DNA of 57,562 bases from the NCBI GenBank assembly GCA_964549495.1, contig CAZJWJ010000026.1, positions 1 through 57,562 on the forward strand. Reading direction: 5' to 3'. The notes below the pieces were generated by a model. The model did no database searches. It was not told the origin of the DNA and was given only the letters and a program-made list of their open reading frames with translations. Source of the DNA: JACKBJ01 sp964549495. GTDB lineage: Bacteria; Chloroflexota; Anaerolineae; Epilineales; Epilineaceae. Position numbers and translations under genes: made by a program. Within the stretch, counting starts at the first letter, position 1. Each line of letters begins with the position of its first letter. Positions 26,501 to 35,200 of this stretch are shown here, piece after piece.

Positions 26501-29117
26501 TGGAAGCCAGCAGCCTGCCGGCCGGGCTGACGGCCAGGCCGAAGGGCTGGGAGAGGAAGCCGGAACCGGCCGGGACGAAACGCCCTTCGAAGGCGCCGCT
26601 GGCGCTGTCATAGGCCAGGACATCCTGGCTGAGCTGCCCGGCCACCAGCAACAGGCCCGGCAAGTCGAAGTTCATGGCGGTCGGCCCGTTCAGGCCGGCC
26701 AATCCCGCGCTGACACGGTTGCCCAGAAAGGCACCGGTGCCCTGGTTGTAGCGCTTGATCTCGTCGGAGCCGGTGCTGGAGACCAAGAGCTCGCCGCCGA
26801 AGAAGGCGATGTCGGTGGGCTGCGAGAGCCCGCCCGAGCCGGCGGTGACGAAGTTGCCCAGGTAGGCACCGGTGGTGCCGTGGTAGCGCTTGATCTCGTT
26901 CGTGGTGCTGCTGGCCACATACAAGCTGCCGTCCGGACCGAAGGCCAGGCCCCGCGGCTCGTCCAGCCCGCCGTCCTCGTCGGTGAGCAAGGTCAAGGGA
27001 TCGTCGGTCACGAAGGCGCTGACGAAAGCGCCGCTGGCGGCGTTGTAACGCAAGACCTGATCGCTGGCGCTGCTGGTCACGTAGAGCAGGCCGTCCGTGT
27101 GGAAGAGCAGGTCGAAGGGGTCGTTGAGGCCGCCCGAGCCGGGCGCAACGTGATTGCCCTCGAAGAGACCCGTGCTGCCGTCGTAACGCTGCACCGCATC
27201 GGTCCCGGCGGTGGCCACGTAGAGATCGGAGCCCGGACCGATGACCATCGCGTTGGGCGTCAGCGGCAGGTTGATCGGCGAGAAGAAGCTCATGTCGACG
27301 CTGAATACGCGCACCTGGTTGGTGGCGAAGCTGGCCACGTAGAGGTCCAGGTCGCCGTCTCCGCCGGCATCCGGTCCGAAGAGCAGACCCCGCGGCTGGT
27401 CGATGCCGTCGCTGGCATCGACCACCACGTCGAAGAAGGCCCCGAAGCCGCTGCCGTAGCGCAGCACCTGGTCGGTGTTCTGGCTGGCGACGTAGAGGTT
27501 GCCGTCGAAGGGCGCGAAGGCCAGGCCGCGCGGACCGTCCAAGCCGCCGGCGCCGGCCGCGACGAAGGTATCGACGAAGGCGCCGGTGGCGGCGTTGTAG
27601 CGCAGCACGCGGTCGCTGTTGAAGCTGGAGACGTAGAGCTGTCCGTCGGGGCCGATGAGCAGCGAGTCCGGCCCGTCCAGGCCGTTGCCGCTGCCGATGA
27701 AGGCCCCGCCGATGGGCAGGCCGGTGCTGGAGTCGAACTTGAGCACCTGGTCGGTGTTGAAGCTGGCCACCAGGAGGTTGTTCGAGGCATCGAAGGCCAG
27801 GCCGCGCGGACCGTCCAAGCCGCCGGCGCCCTCGGCGACCAAGGGTCCGAGCAGCGTCCCGTCGTCGCCGTTGAAGACGATGATCTGGTCGGTCTCGAAG
27901 CTGGCGACGTAGAGATCCTCCACCCCGTCGCCGGTGCGGTCGGGACCGTAGGCCAGGCCGGCCGGCGCGTCCAGTCCGCCCGCGTTGTGCTGGGCGGCAT
28001 TGTTCAGGAAGAAGCCGCTGGGCAAGGCGAAGCGCTGCACCTTGTCGCCGGGCACGCTGCCCACCGCCAGCTCGTCGAAGGGCGAGATGGCCAGACCGTC
28101 GGGCCCGCCGGCCTCGACGTCCTTGTAGACCATCAAGATGTTGTCGGTGCGCTCGAAGAGCTGGATCTGGAAGGTGTAGGTGCTGGCCTGCTCGGCGATG
28201 TGCGAGACGGCTTCCCACTGCGCGATGAAGATCCGGTTGGGGAAGTTGCCGATGGTGCGCACGTAGACCTCGCCACCGGTGGGCGGGAAGAGGTCGTCCC
28301 AGAGCCCGGCGATGACATCCGGACCGCCCGAGGGCAGGGGGCAGCTGTTGTTGAACGTAGAATGCGGCGCGCCGAAGCTCAAGTTGCCGTTGGCGTTGAC
28401 GTAGATCAGCTCGTGGTCGGTGTCGTAGAAGGTGAAGAAGAAGGGCAGGACATCCGGATCGGGCGAGACGAGCGGCTCGCCGTTGAGCCGCCGCTGCGCG
28501 GAGCCGTCGTCGGACAAGCCGAGGGCCGTTCCGGTGGCGCGGATGTCGATGAACTTGGCGATGCTCAGGTTGGGGATGATGCCGGCGCAGTCGCCCGGCA
28601 AGGGGATCCCTTCGGCATCGACGTTGGACAGATCCAGGTCGCAGAAGCGGTAGCCCGTGGCATCCGGGCCACCGGTCAGGTCCAGGCCATCCGGCGTGAT
28701 CGGCGCATCCCAGCTAAACGCTTCGGCCGTGTCGAGCTTGCTCGGCGGGATCTCTGCCTGGGCTCCGCCGCTTCGCGTCTCGTCCGAATCCGCCGCCGCG
28801 GTACCGGCGTCCGGCGCCGACTCGAGCTCGGGGCCCGTGTCGCCGGTTCCTTCGGTCTCCATCTCCTGGCCCTGCGCCCGCGACGGCTCGGGAACCCCCA
28901 AGACCATCCGCGGACCGCGCTCGACGTGCGGCTGCACGCCGGAGGCAAAGGCCGGGGCGCCGGGCAGGGCGGCCAGGAGGCCGAGAATCGGGGCCAATGC
29001 CAGGGCGCGCCAGGACCAGCCGCGCCCCTCGAGAGGGCGAGCGATGGTCCCATTGCGCCGGCGCGCTCTACCCAGGCCGGCTCGACTTCGCGGCGTTGCG
29101 CTTCGATTGCTGGACAT
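14523..29117 (-). CDS. giant secreted protein: NHL-like propellers, 15 DUF11 repeats, CHRD domain, C-terminal beta-sandwich module
   Basis: This is an exported protein of about 4864 aa. I place the start at the ATG before MSSNRSATPRSR, which has an AGGAG site 10 bases upstream; a GTG at 29207 overlapping the previous stop is the alternative. A signal peptide core lies at about 33-59. Residues 150-330 form a beta domain. Two blocks of NHL-like repeats (about 370-890 and 1070-1945; DQVLRYD..TGAF, GPDGNLYVSS) are split by one DUF11 copy (about 940-1050). Fourteen tandem DUF11 domains span about 1970-4165 (pattern DL.V.KT..P..V.AG....Y.I.V.N.GPS.A..V.V.D.LP.G). A CHRD domain (about 3043-3181) sits inside the eighth. 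The last 580 residues hold four beta-sandwich units. It is a paralogue of the gene just upstream, colinear over 11 DUF11 repeats and the C-terminus. An adhesive or structural surface role is inferred. Confidence 0.88.
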   Translation of the reverse strand: MSSNRSATPRSRAGLGRARRRNGTIARPLEGRGWSWRALALAPILGLLAALPGAPAFASGVQPHVERGPRMVLGVPEPSRAQGQEMETEGTGDTGPELESAPDAGTAAADSDETRSGGAQAEIPPSKLDTAEAFSWDAPITPDGLDLTGGPDATGYRFCDLDLSNVDAEGIPLPGDCAGIIPNLSIAKFIDIRATGTALGLSDDGSAQRRLNGEPLVSPDPDVLPFFFTFYDTDHELIYVNANGNLSFGAPHSTFNNSCPLPSGGPDVIAGLWDDLFPPTGGEVYVRTIGNFPNRIFIAQWEAVSHIAEQASTYTFQIQLFERTDNILMVYKDVEAGGPDGLAISPFDELAVGSVPGDKVQRFALPSGFFLNNAAQHNAGGLDAPAGLAYGPDRTGDGVEDLYVASFETDQIIVFNGDDGTLLGPLVAEGAGGLDGPRGLAFDASNNLLVASFNTDQVLKFDSSTGLPIGGAFIGSGNGLDGPDSLLIGPDGQLYVSSFNSDRVLRYNAATGAFVDTFVAAGAGGLDGPRGLAFAPFDGNLYVASQNTDQVLRYGSGFGAFFDVVVDASDGIDQPRGLLFGPDAGGDGDLDLYVASFATNQVRVFSVDMSFFSPINLPLTPNAMVIGPGSDLYVATAGTDAVQRYDGSTGLFEGNHVAPGSGGLNDPFDLLFHTDGLLYVTSSASDQVLRYNAASGAFVSAFVTDDPLTLLTDEDGGLDEPRGLAFGPDGSLYVASSTTNEIKRYHGTTGAYLGNFVTAGSGGLSQPTDIAFFGGELLVSSTGSDEIKRYNQGTGAFLGNRVSAGLAGLNGPTAMNFDLPGLLLVAGQLSQDVLAYDSASGAFEGRFVPAGSGFLSQPFGLAVSPAGRLLASSRFPGLHAILATDATLRLTIDAGGDFDEGRSATVGIQKAAGADSLTYLCGSGSTTVASPPVVSEDLAIFWKAPLPPGADLEVVYKIVDDNMPNEGDTITYEIKVQNNGRDDATGVEIFDELPEGVTYVSSVASQGSYNPGTHIWSGFDLDVFEMATLQITVSVDPDTASTLGRFLEEYVVQDGDPPDTPEGRLIKPTGMAMFGGDLYVASSGRNEILRYDAAGNFIEIFVGDDASTPLVDESGGLLVPEDILFNGGFLYVSSYGTDQVLRYDAGTGAFDSVFVEEPTKVFPDGLAGPQGLVFDGSELLVASGRNSQVRRYNAAGGFMEVVAANTLDPLVPFPGSSLSDPFGLLIGPDRNDDSLDDLYVTSRNTGEILVFDLATQQFIEIFANGLENGLSGPTNMAFGPNGGLFVVSMGSGEVFRFDEQTGEFGHKFVREGRGGLTLPIDLVFTPSGTLKVTSKGTHQVLEYGARASGDPLGVVDSGSHLDELLAITGDDTGILYAAARKNGDADNLVVWRYNAESGELAGDMPFIDEDIVGPLCIFGTIDEVNGIAISPDNKRLFVSVEMSCGQSAVLRFRGPQDNELPGEFLGIAGLAGSGLFGPDRFKGMVFGPDGNLYVARYAAFAGFNRIQRFDGDTGADLGTFASGGGMEGPWGLDFGRDQNDDGIEDLYVGDFDTNQVLLYSGATGGFLGVFVTPGSGGLSGPTGLRIGKDGELYVSSFNNDRVLRYSGYTGAFIDIFATSGMDGPGNLFFAPAGDLFLASRNNDRILRFDGAAAFLGVCAAVTDDGLICGTYLTFGPDGNLYVSSYHSDDVKRYQGPDGADPGAFIDIFVDASDGLDGPQDIEFGPDGNFYVVSQNNDAVLRFTPAGAPLPAPLFGGANFILAGGFGLDIPTGLTFHPQTDDLLVSSTGTSQIYQFLGPNGGIFAGLPFGFPFDIDPFVDFGGVPALVAPQDITYGPDGNLFVSVPNGVYRYDGDFGTWIDLFAGGGGLAGPRGLTFGPDQNLYVTSKSKDVFVYAGPLAANAGDLIGGFVQEDPPDDGNLLKDPVDAEFGPDGSLFVSSCDESQVLRYSGFISNFATISGDQPDSRLVNNTKSVGIVVKGADLAVEKTVSDATPIVGDEITFTVTVTNQGPESAPDVVATDIIPSLLGPGNPFTLVSTSASQGSYDSGTGIWTVGALAYDPLTETGESATLQITVEVNVGAPQLYPVVTNTVEVEDGVQGDPDDRNNMASVDVFLIYADLELTKTVDNNNPSEGDIVEFTLTVTHLGEDPVSDIVVVDRLPAGLQYISSTPNPGGTYDRPTGLWTLNTTLDIDPGTPAIPDSVSLTIQALVLPGTGGTTIVNEGRIGQASLNDPDLDNNEASASLNVRGANLSIEKSVTPGPYIEGSQHTFTLTVENAPGGEIAVNTRVIDKLPPGLGFVSALASIGTYDAATGLWIIGDLAPGAPAVTLEIVVEILPGYGGQDIVNTASVTSDTGDEDRSNNSDSVTLTPPNVDLVVSKSPQPNPAVAGEPLIYTITVRNQGRTVAPNAVLTDVLPAGVTYVADDNLPPCVEGPPGTLVCQLGDIPGGGEKIVQIQTEVHPLAFVDRLALGEELVLSNHVEVSHDEFELDPTNDAIDQLTILVDRADLKVLTLAQASAPPLDLAALDGEGLRQTLEAEAAGESPLSPNAEVRAGEIFGYTILVENLGPSAARRVQVTDNILSSGNFSVESILDDPNRSSDSCSLAPAPAPQSGQLIVCQLADPLEPVESGLGSGRWTIQVELRALQTQDVNHEVRVVSRDDPANRLLGTPDPILENNVSRDAISVLDTSNLRLTKTASGQVHDPATCGLVTSQTDRVTAGDRLVYTLQVFNDAPGPGEPGGSTATEVVVRDFLPAGLEVISISGTGPAGPAGCSPGTPGLPSDPAECQVGSLATGQSATLRIEVLVDHDYILQSESRFIQNGALTFSENIDPDLSNNLAGNSTEVAELADLQLGKSSTPDPVIAGTPLGYELRVWNDGPSTARQVVVRDQLPAGLRFVSARIENQRSGEACSYAAGTREVVCSLRDVPPSEADTGRLIFIESQVDASLDPQSLTNTASASSDQTPDCNPANSQGIEETTAVETQADLEVVKTSDPDKVYAGEQKRYEIWVDNRGPSDARDVVVYDLLPDEVIYEIDTSSPMCTRPANLVGLRALLSGASEVPPAASNAGGLASFILNTDTGRLTYAVELADIDNLQGAAGIHIHTGAAGVNGPIEVFLYDGSAPAPAPTEPLQGEVTLTPGQVAAITGNPAGFYVNVHTTDFPGGEIRGQLAQTTGAPLRCPIGYLPAGQAAHLDIWTEVRPEILAGTTITNVAMVTSQSSLGDPDSTNDVDSAKNLVLGKSDLKVTKFGKNDGQVRAGEVLTYTIIVDNLGPSWAEGVAIKDVFQTSGVFDLVDIATDRPAVCRTLPARPDQPAGGIPLPASAWPVTDPPPAFGVLDPTGIEDIDQRLEMDCELTEVIQDAPVDTAQLAVLEASGPPNPGRWILTVRLRAANAQDVNNIADVLTSHLDPDPDNDHAEVSHEITDVSDLVVDKQATGEVQVDGQPGDIYDPGAPAAFPQAPGYSTSAVAATAGRRIRYQIDIRNDGPSHAENVWLRDRLPAGVTLLPGTLVVTAGGVTLPAGSCQTGTPGDAGDPLRCGLGTLLGVGSPGNSASVSFDVLVDSALPAGTILENDVRVGSDVFDPNSANDQDYVHTRVEQAADIALSKTAIGQNVTGYDTTNQQFLTEDLANSVTAGLLLRYTIQAQNEGPSDTPQVLLRDQLPDGLSLEGVEGASCRADAVNDNILYCSLGAMAAGERRSFDLLLRVDPALPEGTVLENCVSGLDAISTPPGQPPALPGLPPGLPLAPDPFDPNSTGICQQTTVNAVADVGGPGSELGPGSADYLRKRDIPAAQRLDSALEPDLALAGREHRYLIEFGNAGPSTALDVTIVDRLDFKQVGIPGETFLRCEPADPDDLVECVYDAASHTVRLERLLDHNEPIFQGGLGTLQPGLPYRFYLITRVDPGYVLDADNGIATAENSEPGLIARNTARIDSSTTDFRTANDVDTERTRIIAEADLSIEKTDIFGDPIENPDNYFLFCDPVVPGGMITYDLTVENAGPSDAAEVFVVDWLPPGLVVLDPEQVMVEVSAGEVVEVRDDGRLTIRLGNDPNNAGAAELGRLNEGSSATIRIQVMVRLDATCGGLAVNEAYVETRRNDAMWPPALTGPDTGDPKGPPTSPRTPTLDPVSDNNRDTETTRIECPSIRVRKTVSFNGQCPGRDITLINEPGQPVTFCYEITNTGTTYLDTIMVTDTLQSLRMMPMPIFTDTITHGADPKLPVAPGETVLRQTTVPQLTRECGNVTDTVEVSANPVNAGRTDLPCLPIVTDSDTRNIEVPCSGVDFRLQLPVVATDECEGWLQVQNVGDRDTIALLVFWGEPGFCPPQAAGPLKAECSGLLRPGSAWSFLDSQLPFGARSAVAYSLSSEIVEPQPGQEIPFGLLVCDEVFRIAGSHGDWLAFDQAYQQRGTWRDFDFGEYQGEPLAISVNRNCPDPVNPGARVNAAYIGISSDMEGAYDPKFGGYTYYAPMVFAGRGGLETAFYIQNSGVLCTSLEIWFKGQDACLRPILGDVLSLAPGESIRFEASSIVGPDWLGSAWIRGTQPLGIVVDTMGANHFTSYAAVPGDVADLNFSLGDQINYAPLVYSEHQGWDSLLQVQNLSATLPAKVKVYFYDRSGDVKTTLVDWICPRGSQTFFSPVLAGLPGNWVGHARVESQDWWTNGTNPQDAPRIQSVVLLEKWSDPARTTRRESVAYNAHTETVYNWQVGSRKGGLTDGSAVFAVPLLAKGNRGISSEIAITNLVPKPGFTDFAIFLYDQNGLLDFVCQKLHDRQTEYIDLSTWGIVPPNFLGSMVVSAVFWEHEVFDGEGQFQRNLVGLSAVAVERVGATSGSEDLPGDESKAFEAFPLFDFFLQEQRPNCPGVPGP
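19575..19990 (-). other. CHRD domain nested inside a DUF11 repeat (large paralogue)
   Basis: The stretch LSGASEVPPAASNAGG...IHIHTGAAG...FYVNVHTTDFPGGEIRGQL matches the CHRD domain, known from chordin and many bacterial secreted proteins. It interrupts a DUF11 domain: the first strands (DLEVVKTSDPDKVYAGE...YEIDTS) come before it and the last strands (RCPIGYLPAGQAAHLDIWTEV) come after. The same insertion is present in the paralogue at about 34320-34740. Confidence 0.8.
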
Positions 29118-29203
29118 GGCGCGAGGACTCCTGGTTCTGGTACCGGCGGGATTCGCGCGGGATCTCGGAGGCTGCGGCCCCCCCGTAGCGGTTCGCTTCA
29201 CGA

Positions 29204-32200
29204 TCACCGGCTCGGCCGGAAGGACGGGACGCCCGGGCAGGGCAAGGAGTCCTCGGTGTGGAAGTGATCGAAGAGCGGGAAGGCCTCGGCGGCCTTGGAC
29301 TCGTCGCCGGGCACGTCTTGGCTACCCTGGGTGCTGCCGACGCGCTCGACCGAGACGCCGCCCAAGCCGACCAGGTTGCGGACGAAGCCGCCCTGGCCGT
29401 CGAAGACCTCGTGCTCCCAGAAGACGGCGCTGACCACCATCGAGCCCAGGAAGCTGGGCGGCACGCTGCCCCAGGTGTTCAGGTCGATGTACTCGACCTG
29501 GCGGTCGTGCAGCTTCTCGCAGACCTGGTCGAGCAGGCCGTTCTGGTCGTAGACGAAGATGGCGAAGTCGGTGAAGCCGGGCTTGGCCACCAGGTTGGTG
29601 ATGGCCACCTCGCTGGTGTAGCCGCGGTTGGCCTTGGCCAGGAAGGGTACGGCGAAGACCGCCGAGCCGCTGGTGGTGCCGCCCTTGCCGCCGCCCACCT
29701 GCCAGTCGTAGAGCAGGCATTCGGTCTGGCCGTTGTAGGCCACCGCCTCGCGGCGGGTGGTACGGGCCGGGTCGCTCCACTTCTCGAGGAGCACCACCGT
29801 GCTGAGCTTGGGCGGGTCGACCTGGTTGGTGCCCGGCGTCCACCAGTCCTGGCTCTCGACGCGGGCCGAGCCGACCCAATTGCCCGGCAAGGCCGCGATG
29901 GTCGGCAGGAAGTAGGTCTGGCTGCCGCGCGGGCAGATCCAGTCGACCAGGGTGGTGATCACGCCGCCGCTGCGGTCCAGGAAGATCACCTTGACCTTGG
30001 CGTTGGTGGCGCCGGAGAGGTTCTGGACCTGGATGGCGGTGTCCCAGCCCTGGTACTCGGAGTAGATCAGCGGCGCGTAGTTGACCTGGTTGCCCTGGGT
30101 GAGGTTCAGCTCGTAGATGTCGGCCGCCGTGGCGGTGTAGCTGGTGAAGTGGTTGGGCCCGAAGGTATCGACGATGATGCCCAGCGGCTGCGTGCCGCGG
30201 ACCCAGGCCGTGCCCATCCAGTCCGGGCCGACGACGGTGTTGACGTCGAAGTCGACCGTCTCGCCCGGCGCCAGTGCCAGGACGTCACCCAGGATGGGCC
30301 GGATGCAGTTGTCCTGGCCCTTGAACCAGATCTCCAGCGAGGTGCAGAGCACGCCCGAGTTCTGGATGCGCAGGGTGCTGGACAGGCTGCCGCGGTCGGC
30401 GAAGATCAGGGGCGCGTAGTAGCTGTAGCCGCCGAAGGTCGGATCCTCGGCGCCCACCAGGTCGCTGGAGATGCCGCTGTAGGCGGCGTTGACGCGGGCG
30501 GCCGGGTTGCTCGGATCCGGGCAGCTGCGGTTGACCACCGCCGCTAGGGGCTCGCCGGGATGCTCGCCGAAGTCGAAGTCGCCGAAGACGCCGCGGTTGC
30601 GGTAGGCGCTGTCGAAGCGGACCCAGTCCAGGTAGTCGCCGACCACGTTGAAGAAGACCGCGTCGCAGACCAGGCTGGCGAAGGGTACATGGGTGTTGGG
30701 CGCGATCTCGATCGGGTCCACCGACAGCGAATAGAGGATCGCGCTGTGCGAGCCGGAGGGGATCTGGGCCTCGGCGAAGCTCCAGGCCGAGCCGGGGCGC
30801 AGGAGGCCGGCGCATTCGCTCTTGAGCGGTCCGGCCGCCTGCGGCGGGCAGAAGCCCGAGGCGCCCCAGGTCACCAAGAGCGGCACCGTCGGCGCGTCGC
30901 CCACGTTCTGCACCTGGATCCAGGTCTCGCATTCGTCGTTGTCCAGGATCGGCAGCTGGATCCGGAAGTCGACGCCAGCACAGGGGATCTCGATCTCGGC
31001 CGTGTCGCTGTCGGTCACGATGGGCAGGCAAGGCAGGTCGGTACGACCGGCATTGACCGGGTTGGCCGAGACCTCGACCGTGTCGGTAGCGATGCCGCAT
31101 TCCTTGGTCAGGTGGTCGATGGTCACCTGGCGCAGCACCGTCTCGCCGGGCGCCACCGGCACCTTCGGGTCGGCGCCCGAGGTGATGGTGTCGGTGAAGA
31201 TGATGGTCGGCATGGTCGTGCGCGTGCGCAAGGTATCGGTGACCATGATCGTATCGAGGTAGGTCGTGCCGGTGTTGGTGATCTCGTAGCAGAAGGTCAC
31301 CGGTTGGCCGGGCCGGTTGATGACGGTCACGTCGCGGCCCGGGCATTGGCCGTCGAAGGAGATGGTCTTGTTCACCTCGATCGAGGGGCATTCGACCGTG
31401 GTCGACTCGGTGGCCTCGTTGTTGCTGGTGTCCGGGTCGAGGGTCGGCGTGCGCGGCGCGGTCGGCGAGATGCCGCCCGGCCCTTCCGGCGGCCCGATGA
31501 CGGCCGGCGGCCAGTCGATGTCATTGCGCCGCGTCTCGACGCGGGCCCGGTTGATCAGCTGGCTGCCGCATTCGGCGTCCAGGCGAACCATGACCATGAT
31601 GGTCAGGACGACGCTGCTGCCTGCGTTGACGCGGCCGAGCTCGCTTTCGCCCTCGTTGTTCGGGTCGTTGCCCACGCGGATGGTCAGGCGTCCATCGTCG
31701 CGCACCTCGATGACCTCGCCGGCGCCGCCCTCGACCTCGACGATGACCTGCGCCGGATCGTGCACCACGCCGGCCGGCAGCCAGTCGACCACGTAGACGT
31801 CGGCCGCGTCCGAGGGACCGTCGTTGGTCACCTCGATGGTGTAGGTGACCATGCCGCCGGGTACCACCGGATCGCAGAAGAGGAAGTAGTTGTCCGGGTT
31901 CTCGATCGGGTCGCCGAAGACGTCGGTCTTCTCGATGGTCAGGTCCGCCTCGGCGATGATGCGCGTGCGCTCGGTGTCGACGTCGTTGGCGGTGCGGAAG
32001 TCGGTGGTGGTGGTCGAGATGCGGGCCGTGTTGCGCGCGATGAGGCCCGGCTCGCTGTTCTCGGCGGTGGGCATGGCGTTGTCGGCATCCAGCACGTAGC
32101 CGGGATCGACGCGGGTGACCAGGTAGAAGCCGTAGCCCACGCCGGGCACCAGCGTGCCGTTGCCGGCCGTCGGGATGATGGCCTCGTTGTGCGACAGGAA

Positions 32201-35200
32201 CTGCTCGACCGTCACCTCGTTGGCCACCGCGTCGTAGCTGCAGGTCACCAAATCGTCCGGATCCAAGGGCTCGCAGCGGACGAAGACCTCGCCCGGGATA
32301 CCCAGCTGCTTGAAGTCCAGACGGTCGAGGATGCCGACGCCGACGGCCGTCGAGGGGCCGGCGTTGCCGAAGTCGATGCGGTAGCGATGCTCCAGGCCGG
32401 CCAGGGCCAGGTCCGGCTCGAAGGGCCGGTCCAGCCGCGGCTCGGCCGGCAGGTCGCGCTTGCTCAAGAAGTCGTCGCCGCCGATGCCGATGGCGTCCGG
32501 TCCGCCCACGTCGGCCACCGCATGCACCAGGATGTCGGCGCAGATGTCGGTGTTGTTGGCCGGCAGCGGATCCTGGGTCACCGGCAGGGTCGGCGGGTCG
32601 CCCGGCAGCGGATCGGGCTGGCCGGGCGGCGTCGAGGGTCCGAAGAAGACGTCGACGCAGTTGGTCAAGACCGTCCCCTCGGGCACCGAAGGATCGACCA
32701 GGAGGTAGATGTCGATGGTGCGCCGCTCGCCGAGGGCCATGTCGCCCACCGTGCAGTCGAGCACGTCGCCGTCCACCTCGTCGGGCCGGCAGATGGCGCC
32801 CTCGGCGCGCAGGAAGCTCACCGGCCCCGGCTGCGGGGCATCCGGCAGGCGGTCGCGGAACTGGACGTTGCGCGCATCGCCCGGGCCATTGTTCTGGATC
32901 TGGACCTCGTAGCGCATCACCAGGCCGGCGGTCACCTCGCCTGGCAGGTCCTCGTAGATGAAGCGCAGCTGGGCCGCGTCGTAGCCGGTGATGTTCTGGC
33001 CGAAGCTCAGCTTGGAGGCCGACATGTCGGCCCAGTTGTCGACCACCGTCTGCACGTAGGTCTGGTTGTTGCTGTTGTTCGGATCGAAGATGTCGCTGGT
33101 GACGATGGCGTCGTTCTCGAGCACGGCGCCGGCCGGCAGGCTCGGGTCGACCAGCACCTGCATGTCGATGGTCACCACCTCACCGAGCACCATGAAGCCC
33201 AGGCCGCAGTCGATTCGGTCCAGCACCTGGCCCGGCGTGCCGGTGGCGCATTGGCCGCCGTTGGAGACCGAGAGGCTGCCGGGGTAGAGCGTGACGCCGG
33301 CCGGCAGGCGGTCGTAGACGCGCACGTTCTCGGCATGCGAGGGGCCGTCGTTGCGGATGGTCAGGGTGTAGGAGATGCGCCGGCCGGCCGTTACGGTGTC
33401 CGGATCCGCTGCGTAGTTGGGGGCGGCCGGGAAGGGCTGTCCAGGCTGACCGATGTCGAAGATCAGGCCGGCCTGACCGTCCACCTGGACCTCGCCGGTG
33501 GCTTCCTTGGTGATCACCAAATCGGAGACGTCGGTGATCTCGTGGCTGACCTCGGCGTGGTCGTTGCCCGGATCCGGGTCGAGGTGGCTGGTGATGACGT
33601 CGGCGATGTTGTTGACGTCCTGGGCGTTGGCCGCGCGCAGGCGCACGGTCAGGATCCAGCGGCCCGGGTTCTGCGGCCCGGTGGCCGCCAGCACCGCCAG
33701 CTGCGGCGTGTCGACGGGATCGTCCTGGATGACCTCGGTCAGCTCGCAGTCCATCTCCAGGCGCTGGTTGATGTCCTCGATGCCGGTCGGGTCCAAGACG
33801 CCGAAGGCCGGCGGCGGATCGGTGACCGGCCAGGGCGTGGCCGGAAGCACGATGCCGCCCGGCGGCTGGTCGCCCCGGGCCGGCAGCGTGCGGCAGACGG
33901 CCGGCCGGTCGCTGGCGATATCGATCAGGTCGAAGACGCCGGAGGTCTGGAAGATGTCCTTGATCGCCACGCCCTCGGCCCAGCTCGGGCCCAGGTTGTC
34001 GACGATGATGGTGTAGGTCAGGACGTCGCCGGCCCGCACCTGGCCATCGTTCTTGCCGAACTTGGTCACCTTCAGGTCGGACTTGCCCAGCACCAGGTTC
34101 TTGGAGCTGTCGACGTTGTTGGTCCTATCGGGGTCGCCCAGGGAGCTCTGCCCGACCACCATCGCCACGTTGGTGATGGTCGTGCCGGAGAGGATCTCGG
34201 GCCGCACCTCGGTCCAGATGTCGAAGTCGTGCCGGCCGGGATCGCCCGGCTGGATGCCGCGGTAGGGGTTGTCCTGCACCGGCGGGAGCTGGCCGACCGG
34301 GCAGCGCAGGGGCGCGTTGCGCGTCTCGGCCAGCTGGCCGCGGATCTCGCCGCCCGGGAAGTCGGTCGTGTGGACGTTGACGTAGTAGCCGGCCGGGTTG
34401 CCGACGATGGCCGCCACCTGGCCCGGCGTCAGGGTCACCTGACCCTGCAGGGGCTCGGTCGGCGCGGGCGCCGGCGGGCTGCCGTTGTAGAGGAAGACCT
34501 CGATCGGGCCGTTGACGCCTGCGGCGCCCAGATGGATGTGGATGCCGGCCGCGCCGGCCAGGTTGTCGATGTCGGCCAGCTCGACCGAATAGGTCAGCTG
34601 CCCGGTGCTCGTGTCGAGCACGAAGGTGGCCAGGCCCATGGCGCCCGTAGCTGCCGGCGGCACCTCGTTGGCGCCCGACAGCACCGCCCGCAAGCCGACC
34701 AGGTTGGCCGGCTGGGTGCACATCGGGTGGTTGGTGTCGATCTCGTAGACCACCTCGTCGGGCAGCACGTCGTAGACCACCACGTCGCGGGCGTCGGAGG
34801 GTCCGAAGTTGTCCACGCGCACGTGGTAGCGCTTCTGCTCGCCGGCATAGACCTTGTCCGGGTCGCTGCTCTTGAGCACCCGCAGGTCGGCCTGGGTCTC
34901 GACCTCGGTCGGCTCGGTGATGTTCGTGTTGTCGACCGGGTTGCAGTCCGGGGTCTGGTCCGAGCTGGCGGTGGCGGTGTTGATCAGGCCCCCGGGCGGC
35001 AGGTCGGCATCGACATGCAGGTTGATGAAGATCAGCCGGCCCGTCGTGGGCTGGCCCACCTGCACGTCGTGCAGCGAGCAGACCACCTCGTGCGTGCCGA
35101 CGGCGTAGGTGCAGACCTCACCGTCCTGTTGGTTCTCGATGCGCGCCGAGCGGAAGCGGACGCCCTGGGGCAGCTGGTCGCGCACCACCACCTCGCGCGC

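Noticed and set aside
23280..28000. Spaced DNA repeats in the giant gene that might suggest a CRISPR or satellite array
   Set aside because: The repeats are about 130 bp, imperfect, in frame and encode NHL-like blades; there are no constant short repeats with unique spacers and no cas genes.
17514..29267. An 11.7-kb open frame on the plus strand opposite the large giant gene
   Set aside because: It is antisense to a gene with clear signal peptide and domains. High GC with strong third-position bias removes stop codons from one antisense frame. Its translation is Gly/Arg/Val/Asp-rich and has no domains.
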